DNA from: Termitomyces sp. T153
Taxonomy: Eukaryota > Basidiomycota > Agaricomycetes > Agaricales > Lyophyllaceae
Direction: 5' to 3'
NCBI GenBank assembly: GCA_018296165.2
Contig: JACKQL020000019.1
Coordinates: 620,001-684,000, forward strand
DNA length: 64,000 nt
Below are positions 35,763 through 47,330 of the stretch, piece after piece (the stretch's first letter is position 1; every line of letters begins with the position of its first letter). The notes under the pieces are model-generated. The model had not been told where the DNA came from. It did no database searches and was given only the letters and a program-made list of their open reading frames with translations. The translations under genes and the position numbers were made by a program.

Positions 35763-36974
35763 TCTCATTCGAAAGTTATTGTTTGGGAGAGCTTCGGAGT
35801 CCAACCCAAGCTATAAATTTCTCCATCATTGTTCCGTACTTACTCTAGATACCTCGCATAATAAGTTACTTATTATAAGGGTAACAATAATACCCAGGCA
35901 GGAGACGGCAACCAAGGACCAATACCACTAGATTCCAAGTTGTCCAGTGGCACCAGTGGTCCGAAGTTTGTAGATGTTTAAACACCAGCCAGTCTCATCA
36001 TAGACATTCATACATGTTCACAAAAAGAAGTCATTTGATAGAGCCTATAGATCTATGTGACCACCATACCATGCACTCGCAATGCATTTACTTCGTGTTC
36101 TTGAGCAATCTCCTCTGGGGCATGGTTCCAATAATGGTGAAGGTCAGATAAGTGTCGAAGAAGACAGAAATCATAGTATCAAAGATAAGGGTTCAGGTGG
36201 AAAGGAGGAAGATGATTAAGGAGTGTGATGCCCAAGATTGATCTGTTCTGCGTCCAAAGTATGGAATAAGATGACATGATTGTATGATCTGGCAAGAAGG
36301 ATGTTTGATATATGCTGAGGTCTGGATCAAATTCGTCAAGAAGCTTGAGCACAGTAAAGGTTCATTGATTTGGCCTCTATAAGATTCATTTAGGTCAAAC
36401 ATCAGGCATACCTGAGCTACATCAATGCCTAGTATACTAGTGAGATCAAATAATGAAAGGAAGTACTCGAGTTGGAAATACAATTGACAATCCGAGTCTG
36501 TGGCAATGGCATGACCTCAACATATGACATGTAGTTCACGGATCTTGTTGACACATGACAATGACAGTTTAGTATCATACTTACTACTCTAGTTTACAGT
36601 CCTGTGTATATAAGTACGTACACTATAGTAGGTAAAGGCATCGAATACCACAGCTTTCATCCCCCATACTTCAACTACTTGACTCCTCACCATTGAGTGA
36701 TTTCTTTGGCAATTGACCAATACATTCACCTAAAGTGAGCAGGCACATCTTTCCTTATGCCCGGAGTAGTGATCCTACCACCAGGGCTATAACTGAATCC
36801 TTGATGGATGTGGAAGACACTTCTGGTGGTAGTATGAGATGAAGATGTCAATAAACAGGGAGTGTTGATTGATCTGTCAAGTTGAAAATTAAGATTGGAA
36901 TGGCAATTTTCATACAAGAAAGAAGTGAGGCAACTGATAAAGTCTGTAGCACCAAATTCTCTTGAGATAGAAAC
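35763..36974. other. Left edge of the large transposon block
   Basis: CG dinucleotides fall away after about 35950. No domain is recognised in 35950-36970. Short frames only. Confidence 0.45.
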
Positions 36975-37421
36975 TTTTAGGGGACCACTCATTTTCAGGT
37001 TATCATTTTGTTTCCCTTATTTCTGGCCTGCCTCTCATCACCATCCTCCCATCTTTTGGTCACAAGTACTTTCAACCCTGGGCTATCTGATGGTACTACT
37101 CTGGTAGTGTCATGTGACCGACTTGTGGCTCAAGATTGAGGCCTTTTATGGTAGATTTCCTTTTTTTGGAGTCACATGACTTCAATTGTGAAGTGCTCTG
37201 CGTATGTGCAGAATCTGATGTCATGTTGCCCATGGTATTTCCCACAGTTTGTCTTTGTAAATTTGCAGTCCTGGCAATGGGAATCCTTAGACTTGTTCTC
37301 TTTGGATTCCCTTCTGCCATGTATGTAGTTAGTTTCTGCTATGCAGCTATTCTTAATAGACTTTGGATTTCCCTCTGCCAGCTGTGTGACTGGGCTATGG
37401 CCTCCAAAGGTTGCCCTTACA
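36975..37421 (+). repeat. 5' LTR of the Gypsy element
   Basis: Starts TTTTAGGGGACC (the canonical TG is changed to TT; the 3' LTR starts TGTTAGGGAACA) and ends GCCCTTACA. 447 bases against 428 in the 3' LTR. Shared blocks include GAGTCACATGACTTCAATTG. Confidence 0.9.
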
Positions 37422-37779
37422 GCAGAACAAGTCTCTAGATTTGCTCTAGGAGCCCTCTTTTCAATTGCCTGATAGGTCCATCCCCCACCAGTGTCTTACT
37501 ACCTCCTGCCTCCTGCTTACCTCCTATGACCCAACCAGCCCTTCCAGCCCCTCCCCCTGATGCACTGAGCCCCCAGGATGATGCCTGGAGTTGATTGTTG
37601 ACTCTAGAGATCCAGGTGCAACTTACCCCAGCTTCCCTGACCTCCCACACTGCCAAACTTGCTGGATTATGACAGACCATTGAATCCATGTCTCACTCCC
37701 TCCAGGCCATACTAGATTGCCTCCTCCTTGCTCCTACCCTCCCCCTATGCCCCCAGCAGCTGTAGAAAAGTTTCCTGCA

Positions 37780-38400
37780 CCTCACCTCAATGCTTCTACG
37801 ATCTCCCATGCAAAAAACTCCTCATTCTGCACTTCTGGATGCTTATGAAGGTGACCATAAGGCTGGAGAATGATTTCTTCAGTCTTGCATCACTTATATT
37901 TTAGCTGAGTGGTGACGTGTTTGCCTCTGATGCCTTGAAGATTGCCTGGATCCTCTCTTACATGAAGGCTGGCCAAGCATCAACATACACTTTGAGGTTT
38001 TTTTGTTGTCTGGGAGGGCTGAATAGTTTTGTGGATTGGGATGAATTTGAGAGGGACTTCAGAGCAGAGATCCTGCCAAGAATGCTGCCCTCATCCTTTG
38101 TGACTGAGCACAGTATGATCAAGGTAAACAGACTCTTATGAGTACATTGATTCATTTTGTGCCTTAGTTGAGCAAGCCTGCTATCCAGATGGCCTTCAAC
38201 TCTGTCTGACCTTCTGCAATGGACTCCATCTTGCCCTCACAGATTGAATCAATAGTATGGATGAAGGACATCTTGATGATGAGTGAGTAGAGACCTGATA
38301 CAAGGTAGCCTGGAATCAATGGCAGTTGATAGAATTGAAACAAAAGCTTCAACATACAACTCACTTCTTCTGCTGCCCCTCATTCCCTGGCCACTTCACA
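37780..38400 (+). pseudogene. Gypsy gag remnant
   Basis: Broken plus-strand frames give the Gag core: LKIAWILSYMKAGQASTY, then LNSFVDWDEFERDFRAEILP, with the following conserved helices in other frames. No zinc knuckle is identifiable. Stops occur in every frame. Confidence 0.72.
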
Positions 38401-39029
38401 AACCAGCTTGTTCTTTGTTGTCCCACCATGGGCTAATTCTATCCTCCTTCCTCCACCAGCATCCATCCACTCTCTTCTCCAGGGGGTCCCCATAGACATT
38501 GATGCCTCCTGACAGCAACCCCCTGCCCCTCTGCTTTGCAGATGCTGCAGTATGGGTTACTTTGCTCATCAATCCCCTCTAGGTCTGGATCTGTGCTATC
38601 TCTCTCCAACAAAGCAGGAGGAGCCCCTTGTTCAGCTCTTAGCAACCCAAGATGTGCTGAGGCCCAGTTTGGAGTTGGAGGCTGTTTCAGTAGAGTTGGA
38701 CAAGGATTTTTAGGAAGGCAGCAGATGACCCGTATGCCCCCATTGCCTGCCACTAATTGTTTTGCCTCCCTATTCATAGTACCAAATATATCTGTCATTG
38801 CTCCTGATACTATGCCTGAAATAATCAGACCCTCCTGAGACATACCAATTTTGTTCTCAGTCAAAGCCTTGACTGGGAATATCACTCCTAAACTCTACTT
38901 CCAACTCCCTGCATGGGAACATCATCTTCCTTGCCAATATGTAGTTGTCTCCACTCTTTCTGTTAACTCATTGAAGCCACAGGTGGAGATAGAGACAACA
39001 GACACCCAGCAGTTTTAGAGTATCATTGA

Positions 39030-39330
39030 CCACTCAATAGTTGGCCTTTCCCTTGACACAGAATATGTGCAGCACCATTAGCTCACTACTTGCCCTCTCT
39101 CTCACCCAATTCTAGTCTATAATGTTGATGGTAACTCAACAAAGCAGGTTCTATTTACTTGGTGGTTGACTTGGTTCTCCATTACCAGGACTATTCAGAG
39201 CATGCTGCTTTTGCAGTCACCAATCTGAGAAGCAAGATATGATTCTGGAGTTCACCTGGTTAGATGAACACAACTCTGAGATTGACTGGACAAAGGGTGA
39301 AGTGAAAATGAGTGGATGCATGCCATTGCA
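39030..39330 (+). pseudogene. Gypsy aspartic protease region remnant
   Basis: YNVDGNSTKQ-like sequence in one frame, later KQDMILEFTWLDEHNSEIDW and KGEVKMS in another, as in Gypsy protease and linker. The catalytic DTG/DSG triad is not intact. Confidence 0.65.
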
Positions 39331-39735
39331 CAACCTGTGCAGGAGAGGCCTGGAAGGAGCACTGAAGCAAAAGTCCATGAATGTGCTGCCATGTGCACTT
39401 GTTGTGCAGGGCACCTTCCTTATGCTGATCTTGACCTTTTGGATCCCTCCCCTTTAGCATTCTCTCATCAAGAGGCCCTCTACAAGGATGTCAGGAGTGT
39501 TGGGTGTGAACCCTAAGAGGAAGATGGATGTAAAGAGGAGTGTGTTGGCATTTCAGACCCAGGGTCTCTAGATGAGACCATCAAGGTAGGTGATAGGATC
39601 TATGCTACCAGACTCTGCCCTCCTCTTGAGTGGCAGAGATACAGGCCAGCCAAACCACCTCCCAATGACTGGCTAAGGCATTTGTAGCTAACTCTCAGTC
39701 CAAGCCTTTCCATAGCACAGTGCCTCATCACCTAC

Positions 39736-40075
39736 AGGATTTTGAGGATGTAACAGGATTTTGAGGATGTAACAGGATTTTGAGGATGTAACAGGATTTT
39801 GAGGATGTAACAGGATTTTGAAGATGTAACAGGATTTTGAGGATGTAACAGGATTTTGAGGATGTAACAGGATTTTGAGGATGTAACAGGATTTTGAGGA
39901 TGTAACAGGATTTTGAGGATGTAACAGGATTTTGAGGATGTAACAGGATTTTGAGAATGTAACAGGATTTTGAGGATGTAACAGGATTTTGAGGATGTAA
40001 CAGGATTTTGAGGATGTAACAGGATTTTGAGAATGTAACAGGATTTTGAGAATGTAACAGGATTTTGAGGATGTA
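39736..40075 (+). repeat. 19-bp minisatellite, 18 units, inside pol
   Basis: Eighteen tandem units of AGGATTTTGAGGATGTAAC (the last lacks its final two bases). Only single-base variants occur (GAGGATG, GAAGATG, GAGAATG). The outer sequence resumes the pol frame immediately after it (TTCTCCAAGG), and one unit corresponds to the QDFEDV coding motif expected at this place, so the array grew from coding sequence. The period of 19 shifts frame at every unit. Confidence 0.95.
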
Positions 40076-41400
40076 TTCTCCAAGGTTTTGTTTGACTTGT
40101 TCCTAGAGCATAAACAATGGAACCACACAATAAAACTGATATCTGGTGCCAAACCATCCAGTTGCAAGGTCTATTTTCTTGCACCACAGAAGCAGGATGA
40201 ACTGAATGTGTTCTTGCAGGAGAACCTTAGGCTCTGGCTGGATATGCTCCTCTAAGTCCCCAATAGCCTCTCCAGTCTTCATCAAGAAGAAGGATGGATC
40301 TCTTTGTTTGGTTCAGGACTGTTTAGTCTTGAATGTAATGATGGTGAAAAACCACTACCCCCTTCTGCTCATCTTTGGACTTGTCAGTAACTTCTGAGGT
40401 GCCCACTACTCTACCAAGTTTGATGTCCATTGGGGCTGCATCAAGGTGATGAGTGGAAGGAAGCATTCTAAACCAATTGTGGACTCTTTGAACCTCTAGC
40501 AATGTTCTCTGGCCTCACTCATAGCCCTCCTACTTTCCAGACAATGATGGATGACATCTTCTGTGACCTGATTGCAGAAGGGTGTTGTCTGCATTTACCT
40601 TGATTATATTCTCATCTACACCAAAACATTGAAGGAGCATTGCCAAATCACACACATTGTCGTGGAGTGCCTCTGCCAGCACCAGCTCTTCTTCAAGCCA
40701 GAGAAGTGTGAGTTTGAGCAGACCTGGGTTGAGTATTTGGGCTTGATCATCCCACATAGAATGGCTGAGATGGATCCAGTCAAGGTGGCAGGAGTGGCAG
40801 AGTGGCCTGTGCCAAAGAACAAGAAGGAAGTCCAAGCCTTCTTAGATTTTGCTAAATTCTACTGGAGGTTCATTCAGGACTTCTCTCACTATGCCTGTCC
40901 TTTCTTTGACCTCACTATTAAGGATATGGCCTGGTGATGGGAGTCCTCACAGTAAGCTGCTTTTGATTCTCTTAAGCAAGCCATAACTACTAAGCCTGTC
41001 CTCCTCTTTTCTGATGATGACTCTCCTTTTTGAGTAGAGGCTGATTAGACTTTTTCATGGGAGCAGTCCTCTCCAAGCAGTCCAAGGAAGATGGTAAGTG
41101 GCATCCTGTAGCCTTCTACTCCAGGAGTCTCAATGCTGTGAAGAGGAACTACAAGATCCATGACAAGAAAATGTTAGTCATCATTTGGTCATTTGAAGAG
41201 TGGCAGGATTTTTCTGAGGGTGCCCAGTACAAGTTTGAAGTCTGGACAGACTACAAAATCCTTGAGTACTTCTGCATGGTAAAGAAACTCAATTGACACC
41301 AAGCTCAATGGTCCTTGACCCTGACAAACTTCAACTTCTTGCTGCATCACAGACCTGGAAGGAGCATGGGCAAGCTGGATGCACTCTTCTGCAAGCAGAT
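40076..41400 (+). pseudogene. Gypsy reverse transcriptase and RNase H remnant
   Basis: RT pieces: FIKKKDGSLCLVQDCLVLNV, then the palm motif, and CEFEQTWVEYLGLIIPHRMA, EMDPVKVAGVAEWPVPKNKK, EVQAFLDFAKFYWRFI. The catalytic box reads YLDY instead of YxDD (40596-40607), so the second metal-binding Asp is lost. RNase H: GAVLSKQSKEDGKWHPVAFY, SRSLNAVKRNYKIHDKKMLV, FEVWTDYKILEYF. Several internal stops. Confidence 0.88.
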
Positions 41401-41522
41401 TATGGTGACAGAACTGGGAACAATGACAACATTATCCTCCTTAAGCCAGAACTTTTTGCTGTTTGTGCTCTTGAAGGAATTGTGGTCCAAGATGATGAGG
41501 CAAACATCCTTGAGGACATCTG

Positions 41523-42380
41523 ATGGGAAAACTGGGATACACAGCCATTGCATACCATCCTCAGTCAGATGGGCAAACAAAATGAGTTAATCAGGGGTTG
41601 GAACAGTACCCCCATCTGTTCTGCAATGAAAGACAGGATGAATGGGACAAGCTTTTATTTGACACTGAGTTTCAGTATAATAACTATGTTCACTCATCTA
41701 TCCAAATGACCCCCTTCTTCCTGTACACTAGGCACCAGCCTTGGATAGGATTTAAACTTTGGGTACAGCCTTCAGAGAACAACTTGGTAAGTGAATTTGT
41801 AGAAAGGATGAGGAGAGCCCAGGAGGAGGCAGAGGCAGCATTAGTGAAAGTGAAAGATAACATGGCATGCTATTATGATTGACAGTGGACACCAGCTCCT
41901 GGTGTATCTGGATAGCTCAGACTACTAGGCCATTCCAGAAGCTGCCCCATTGTTGGCTAGGCACATTCATAGTAGAAAGAAAAGTGTGGCCACTGGCCTA
42001 TCACTTGAAACTTCCTGTTGGTCATTGTCAGCTATACCTGGTCTTCAATGTTGTCAAGCTGTCTCCAGTCCCAAAAGAATCAATAGAGGGCCATCATCTC
42101 AAGCTCCCATCACTGCCAGTCCTGGTGATTGATGAGGAGTATCAGATGGAAGAGATTTTGGACAGCTAAATCTTTAGGGCAAAAGTGCAGTTCAAGGGTG
42201 AAGTGGAAAGGATATGGCACCAAGGAGATTTCTTAGGAATCACAGAGGAATGTACATGTGCCTGCACTAATCCAGGACTTTTATGATAGGCACCCTCATG
42301 CACCAAAGGCAATCCAAAGCATCTACCCTGTATTGGCAGTTGATCAAGCAATTCACAACTTCTTCTACCCAGTGCATTGA
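41523..42380 (+). pseudogene. Gypsy integrase C-terminal half and chromodomain remnant
   Basis: Begins abruptly in the integrase core at the YHPQSDGQTNELI motif, then ERQDEWDKLLFDTEFQYNNY and TPFFLYTRHQPW. The zinc finger and the first two catalytic acidic residues are absent: RNase H linker sequence runs straight into this at about 41515-41545, which implies an internal deletion. From about 42145 a chromodomain-type end follows (EYQMEEILDS, then VKWKGYGTKEIS in another frame), closing at a TGA at about 42378-42380, just before the polypurine tract. Confidence 0.85.
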
Positions 42381-42406
42381 GATGCTGCATGCTAGAGGAG
42401 GGGTGA

Positions 42407-42834
42407 TGTTAGGGAACAGCTCATTTCCAGGTTATCATTTGTTTCCCTTATTCCTGACCTGCCTCTTAACCCCATTCTTCCATCCTCTGATCACAAGTAC
42501 CTTCAACCCTGGGTTATTTTATAGTGTCATGTGACTTGTAGCTCAAGATTGAGGCCTTTTACAGTGGATTTCCATTTTTGGAGTCACATGACTTCAATTG
42601 TGACATTGGGCTCTGTGCATGCACAGAATCTGACATTATGTTTCCCATAGTACTTCCCAAGTTTGGCTTTGCAAATTTGCTGTCCTAGCCATAAAATCCT
42701 TAAACTTGTTCTCTTGGGATTTCCCTTTGCCAAGTATGTAGTTAGTTTCCACTATGCAGCTTTTTCTCATAGACTTTGGATTTCCCTCTGCCAGCTGTGT
42801 GACTGAGCCACAGCCTCCAGAGGTCACCCTTACA
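42407..42834 (+). repeat. 3' LTR of the Gypsy element
   Basis: Starts TGTTAGGGAACAGCTC right after the polypurine tract and ends CACCCTTACA. Followed by GAAAC, the target-site duplication. Confidence 0.92.
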
Positions 42835-42839
42835 GAAAC

Positions 42840-44857
42840 AACCATGTATCAGAGAAATGGAGGTTTCTTGGTCACACAGTACAATGTTTGGCATTTTAAA
42901 TAGTGTGTGTCACAGTGATTGCCATCAGAATCATCCTCAACTTCCTCTTTATCCTCAAATTCCTTATGGCTGTCTCACATTTCTTCATCAGCCAAATGGT
43001 CTGTTTGATACTTGGCCAAATATGATATGAGACCTCTTGGGCAAGAAAAGTATAAATACTGCAACTTCATTGAACTTATTAGCCCAACACTAGTATGGTG
43101 CCATGTTGTAGTTTTTAGCCAGAGTGAGAAACACTGAATCATGTGAACCAAGTGTGCTAAAAATCTGCCATGTCTCAGGAAATGACACATTATCCCAGCA
43201 ATAATATCCAAGGTTTGTCCGCTCTGACTTGACCTTGTCAGAAAATGCTATCAGGTAATTATCTTGCTTGGCAAGCCAAACTAGTCTGCAGGATATTTTT
43301 TGCATATAACCTTTACTAACACTTAGTCAGTCTAACAACTTGTAAACAATGGTTGCTTGAAAATCTGCTGGGCATATAATCTCAAAAAAATGTGATTCTG
43401 TATGAGTAGGACTTATCAAAGATATTTCAGTATAATCCCTCAATGCTCATTTACATTCAACCTTGAATCATCAAGTAGAGGCCTAATAATTGGAAAATTG
43501 ATTCTACCCAGCATATCTGCACAATCCTTTGCAATACACTAGATGTTGATAAGATAAGTGGATCTAAGTATGCTTAAGGCAATTTCCACACATTCCCCTC
43601 TTGACTCTCAGGCTCATATTGTTGCACTGTTATTTGAATGAAGGACTCAAATGTTAGGTCCATCAGTGATATATAGTGAGTGTAATTTGTATTGAAGACC
43701 TTGACTATCTCTCTATAAAAAATTTATATCTTCATTTCACAATTTGTCACACTACTGTGCAGACTCTTGTGACTTTAAGATGCACTGCTGTGACAAAAAA
43801 TGACTTTCCACTGTCATCTTTTTACTACATACATGTCCTGCCTATGTGCATTTACCAAGCTACTTTCAATGAAATGACCAAATCCTGACACATTCTTTGA
43901 CTTCACCCCAATCAAGCAATGCTTAACCTGGCTCATACCTGTTGAAGAAGATTCTGAGAGTCTGACAAGGTATTTTAGGGCTGAGCTGGGAGACATTGAA
44001 AGAAGTCTCAAAGGCTCAGATGAGTTGACTTTGATGAATATTACAGGATCTGTACAGGCAAATATATCAATATTTTTAGGTGACAATAATACTTCAGAGG
44101 ATAAGGACTTTAAGTCATTGACTGTACAACTTGGCCCTCTCTCAATTCCTTCCATACTTGAGGTGGTAACACACCTAATACTACTGCTACCACTATGAAT
44201 AAATCTGATTCTGCTATTCTTGCTACTTTTCAATGTGTCCAATCTCCTGCCTTGTCAGTCACTGAATCCAATCCCAAATACAGGATGTATTGAAAGGACA
44301 TCCAAATGGTGGGTTAGTTGACATATTGCACATCACATTTGATTTCTTAAACCTTGAAACCATCTAGGGATTCCTATATATAAGCTGGGGCTTCCTTCAA
44401 CAGTAGCCAATTCCACCTTCAAAGCTTCCCATCCTATTCTCAAGTCTGGACACCTAGAATTGCATATGCTTCTAAGTTTGTCAATCAGGAAACTACTACA
44501 ACACCACTTATTACTTTAGTATTGTAGGTAATAGTGTTTCTTTGTTTGATATAAGAATACCCAAGTATCACCCATATTTCTGACTTGTACATCAGAATGA
44601 TTCCTTCCTGATTCATCATCACAACAGCAGAGTATGCAGTTGTTAATGGTACTTTGCATCTTATTCATTATAGCAAGGTTTAATTTAGTAGCTGTAATAC
44701 ACAATTACATGCATAAACAGGTAGCTACCCTATCATTGCTTATGTTACTAATGACTGTTTTACCTTTACTTCTTGCTACCATCTTTTTTTGGTTTCATTA
44801 TCTCTACTTACTATAAATACTCTCATGTTTTCCATACACCTTGGTAAATTAGATACT
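42840..44857. other. CpG-poor transposon debris, unidentified
   Basis: Two kilobases with almost no CG. Frames up to 142 codons (43814-44242, minus) show no known domain. Probably old mobile DNA; family undetermined. Confidence 0.45.
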
Positions 44858-44862
44858 GATAT

Positions 44863-45799
44863 TGTCAGGTTCTGCTGATGATGGGGGCTCAGCTACACTG
44901 GCAAGTCCTTACTAGGCAGATGCGATGTCCTGTGCTTATAACCAAGCGTCTGGTATTGGCACAGAGGGACTTGCAAGGGGGAGCTAGGGGGCAGTCCGAG
45001 CAAGTCTGGAGTGGCTCGGGGGCATCTAAGACCAAGTATACTAGTCATCGAACCTGGACAGGCGCTGGAACAAGTTCATGGGCGCGCAAATAGAATGTGG
45101 GGTAAGCAGAGGCTTTGCGGTTGATGGGGGCGGAGCTGGAGTTTGACGGGAGATCACCAAGACGTGAGGGGTTCCTGGGCTGAGTGGGAGCGAGGTCTGG
45201 AGTTGTCATAGGAATGTTTGGGTCATAGCATGTGCATGGAGTTTGTATGGTCGTTGGAGATGAAAGGAACTTAGGAAGACAAAGGAACTATACACAGTCG
45301 AGACAGGGCAAGACGAGACAGAGAACAGAGATAGATTCAAAACTAAAAATAGAGACAGTGATGAGATGAAAGACAAGACATAGGAAACCGGTAAATGCAA
45401 TATCAAGACTAAAGTACTAGGGGTTACTCTATGACTTATATACCTACTACTGGGCAGCTCCAGAGGGCAGAGGATATGGTGGCAGGCTTGACAGAACTGT
45501 CCAGAGTCGACAGTTGTCGGGTGCAATTTTAGAGTGGGCTGTGGTGACATTCTGATGGGATCAGTTGGAAAGCAGATCGTTCCGGGGTTGGGGAAAGCCT
45601 CGGGAGTCCAGGGGAATTCAGGGGATGCATCAACTGCTGCAGAGAAGGTGTTGGAGTTGATCAAGGAGCTGTCAGGGTCTGCCGAGGAAGTGTTGGAGTT
45701 GCCCAAAGTGGGTGTGGAGGGTGGGCAAGGGTTGGGGAGTTTGGCGGAGCATTGGGGGGGCTGGGGGCGGTGTTGGGGTCTAGGGAGTGGGTCGTGACA
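44863..45799 (+). mobile_element. Young solo LTR with GATAT target-site duplication
   Basis: 937 bases starting TGTCAGGTTCTGCTG and ending GGTCGTGACA, flanked by GATAT at 44858-44862 and 45800-45804. It contains many CG dinucleotides although it sits inside a CpG-poor block. It aligns with the CpG-poor LTR at 49820-50979, sharing GGGGCTCAGCTACACTGG, CTATGACTTATATAC and ACATTCTGATGGGATCAGT. No internal region remains. Long frames here (45206-45853, minus) are by-products of base composition. Confidence 0.92.
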
Positions 45800-45804
45800 G
45801 ATAT

Positions 45805-46529
45805 AGCTCCAGAGTTTTGATCTCTTTCTTGGCACTAAGCTTCCTTTACTCACTCTAGCACTCCCCTAGTAATGGTAGTTCTTACATCATTAGGTTCAGA
45901 ACCATTGCCACCTTTGTTGTTTTGGTAATACCAGCTACAGATACCATTCTTCCAAGTTGACCATTGCACTAGCACCTACAGCTAGTTTCTAGTTTTGCTG
46001 TCCTGTTTGCTAATGACTTTGCAGGTCTAACAACTTCTTCACTTCATCACCACTCTGCTAGCAATTTGAGCACCCCCATCTCTTTTGTTACTGTCTAGTG
46101 ACTAAGGCTAGTGCTAGTGACCATTCAACACTTAAGTCTACTCCTTCACTTTACATCTTACTAACCAGATTCTCTGGGACCTAGCTTGACTTGTATTCCT
46201 CATTTTTACAGTCCACTAATACACTACTTGTAAAACTGCTAGTTGTTTGTGTTTTCTGCATGGCAGCTGTGTGGCAATTGACATTATCAGCACCACTCAT
46301 GAGAACAGAAAAATTGATAAGCTCCCATGTATGTAAACTCAGCTCACAATATTCACCATTCATCACTTCCCTCATGGCTATCCAGTGACAAATAGATGAA
46401 ATCTCTCATGAAACTCCCACTTTCATTCATGAGAAAACCATATTGATCTGGAATCTGATGCACTAACACTTGATATTGATTTCTTTCATTGTGACTTTGT
46501 TGGACTCTTGAAATCAAGTATTTGGGATC
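45805..46529. other. CpG-poor sequence between solo LTR and Tc1 remnant
   Basis: No recognised domain; may contain one end of the Tc1 element, but I could not pair terminal inverted repeats. Confidence 0.35.
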
Positions 46530-47330
46530 ATGCTGCAAATAAATTTCATTAACATGGTTTCAAGCTCTTTGCAAAGCCTACAGAGAGCAAACCAGAGCTG
46601 GCATGTTAGAGGAGGAATGTTATTCCATTCTACTACCCCTCTCTCCCACAGCTCATGCACTCTCTTTGGTGATATTGGATATTCATTCAGCTTCTTCTTC
46701 AAGTGCATCCACAAGTGTCCAATGGGATGATGTCGATGTCTGGGGATTGGGCAGGCCAGGGAAGCACTTCAATATTGTTGTCTTCAAACCACTGAGATGC
46801 CTTCTTGAAAGTGAAGTGTGTTTTGGGTCATTGTCCTACTAAAAAATCTGTCTCCTTCTCCTTTATCTCCAATGTATCAAAGTTTTCCCCACTTTATTCT
46901 CCAAAATCTCACAGTACTGTTGTGCACTCATTTTCTCCTGAACCTCAGTAAGCTTTCTCACTCCATTTCAACCCATGCACTCCTGACCATGAGATTTTTG
47001 CCTCCTTCATGCTTGACTGTTGGTGCAGTGGTCCTGTCAGAAAGTGGTGCTCCTTTTTCCTTCCAAGTATACACTCTTCTATTGACCCAATCCTGTTGAT
47101 CTTTGTTTCATCTGACCATGCCACCCTCTTTCAAGATCCACTGTCCAGCTTTGATGATGCTGAGCAAACTCAAGCAACTTTTGTGAAAGTGGGCCTGCAT
47201 GAGCAAAGGTCATTTCTGCTTTACAACAGAGCAAAAATTGTGGTTTCTGAGAGCATTTGCACTGTCTGAGGTGTGACAAGAGATAAAACAATGTTGTTGA
47301 TAAAATGGGTGGCTTGGACAGCATTATCAA
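46530..47330 (-). pseudogene. Tc1/mariner-type DDE transposase remnant
   Basis: Minus-strand fragments in order: SQKLLEFAQHHQSWTVD, a WSDETKI-like first catalytic Asp region, DNDPKHT with the second Asp, KKASQWFEDNNIEVLPWPAQ SPDI (the family WPAQSPD motif), then HLKKKLNEYPISPKRVHELW. Frames change at least four times, including within SPDINPIEH, and there are stops. The last catalytic residue region is frameshifted. Inactive. The terminal inverted repeats were not found. Confidence 0.85.

Larger units (their letters stand above)
36975..42834 (+). mobile_element. Structurally complete, inactive Ty3/Gypsy chromovirus with GAAAC target-site duplication
   Basis: A 5.86-kb element with LTRs at 36975-37421 and 42407-42834 in the same orientation, flanked by GAAAC at 36970-36974 and 42835-42839. 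The internal order is gag, protease, reverse transcriptase, RNase H, integrase, chromodomain, which is the chromovirus order. A polypurine tract (AGAGGAGGGG) precedes the 3' LTR. All coding parts are broken by stops and frameshifts, the RT active site is changed, part of integrase is deleted and a minisatellite has grown in pol. Very few CG dinucleotides in the whole element. The LTRs differ from each other at many positions, so the insertion is old. Confidence 0.93.

Noticed and set aside
39736..40075. CRISPR-like regular repeats
   Set aside because: Units follow each other directly with no spacers, and the DNA is a fungal chromosome.
39688..40187. Two long minus-strand frames (151 and 159 codons) of repeated KSCYILKILLHPQNPVT-type units
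   Set aside because: They are created by the 19-bp minisatellite, which happens to be free of stops on the minus strand. No start context, no domain and inside a plus-strand retroelement.
37780..42380. Calling the Gypsy element active
   Set aside because: Stops and frameshifts in all domains, lost RT aspartate, deleted integrase core and low CpG rule out autonomous activity.
45206..45853. A 215-codon minus-strand frame rich in Pro and Ser
   Set aside because: It lies within the solo LTR bounded by target-site duplications and is lost in the related LTR at 49820; no domain.
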